In this document: positions 63,893 through 64,000 of the stretch, piece after piece
Layout: each line of letters starts with the position of its first letter
How positions within the stretch are numbered: position 1 is the stretch's first letter
NCBI GenBank assembly: GCA_045580325.1
Contig: JAZNNR010000023.1
Location: 8,187 to 72,186, forward strand
Reading direction: 5' to 3'
Length of the DNA: 64,000 bases
DNA from: SIG672 sp045580325
GTDB taxonomy: Bacteria; Bacillota; Clostridia; Oscillospirales; CAG-272
The notes under the pieces: generated by a model
The model's input: only the letters and a program-made list of their open reading frames with translations
What the model was told of the DNA's origin: nothing
Databases searched by the model: none
Made by a program: the position numbers and the translations under genes

Positions 63893-64000
63893 GCACAAGT
63901 CGCCTCGAGCGAGGGGGGACAAAAAGCACGGTAGATGCGGGGTAAAATCGAGGGGGAGCGGAGAAGCGAGCCCGAGAAAACCGAAAAAACTTTAAAAAAC

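Overview
The window looks like a chromosomal stretch of a low-to-mid GC, endospore-lineage Bacillota, most likely an uncultured gut-type Clostridia (Oscillospirales-like). Evidence: Bacillus-like gene orders (holB-ricT-trmN6-rsmI; SRP RNA-dnaX-ybaB-recR; yybS-gdpP-rplI-dnaB and tilS-hpt-ftsH), a glmS ribozyme, a long Bacillus-type SRP RNA, HPr, bacterial dimeric-type glycyl-tRNA synthetase and strong AGGAGG-type ribosome sites. Promoters are very regular: TTGnnn, 17 bp, TATAAT, often with an extended TGnTATAAT. No phage, transposase, CRISPR array or rRNA gene is visible.

Layout. 1-6.8 kb: partial secreted protein, HAD phosphatase, holB-ricT, ferredoxin, trmN6-rsmI, smpB followed by tmRNA. 7-8.6 kb: repeat-rich stretch with one orphan gene. 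8.7-15 kb: PepO peptidase, AEC transporter, TIGR04076-like protein, Ca2+-type P-ATPase. 15.1-22.7 kb (minus strand): a five-gene sugar operon encoding an HTH-PfkB kinase fusion, D-lyxose/mannose isomerase, class II aldolase and two tandem GH2 beta-mannosidase-like enzymes. 22.8-28.9 kb: small orphan protein, tRNA-Arg(CCT), LCP-like protein, glycyl-tRNA synthetase, GNAT enzyme, cysteine desulfurase and lipoprotein. 29.2-33.4 kb: amino-sugar operon (stand-alone GlmU-type acyltransferase, glmM, glmS ribozyme, glmS). 33.5-36.6 kb: Crp/Fnr regulator and a SsuABC/ThiXYZ-type ABC transporter. 36.7-40 kb: small accessory genes and a degenerate M23 protein. 40-43.3 kb: SRP RNA, dnaX, ybaB, recR. 44-53.2 kb (minus strand): one long housekeeping operon from a single promoter. 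53.4-63.7 kb: flavin reductase-like protein, rimM-trmD, O-antigen-ligase-like protein, two DUF4330 proteins, HPr, uvrC, rsmD, Na/Pi cotransporter. The last 140 bases hold a near-perfect promoter whose product lies outside the window.

The most unusual signal is a dispersed element present four times on the plus strand (26381, 36656, 37352, 43306). Each copy is a conserved hairpin lying just after one stop codon and before the next gene; the -35 hexamer sits in the hairpin loop, the 3' stem arm forms the first half of the 17-bp spacer, and a TATAAT box follows. The stem shows a compensatory change, and every copy precedes a small accessory gene. It looks like a compact terminator/promoter boundary element. 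Other points of interest are the self-regulating HTH-kinase mannose-type operon, an inverted repeat that would hide the ribosome site of a GH2 gene only in read-through mRNA, a perfect dyad centred about -41.5 before the ABC operon next to a Crp-family gene, and paired covarying hairpins before smpB and rsmD. All functional statements are from reading the sequence; no database search was run.
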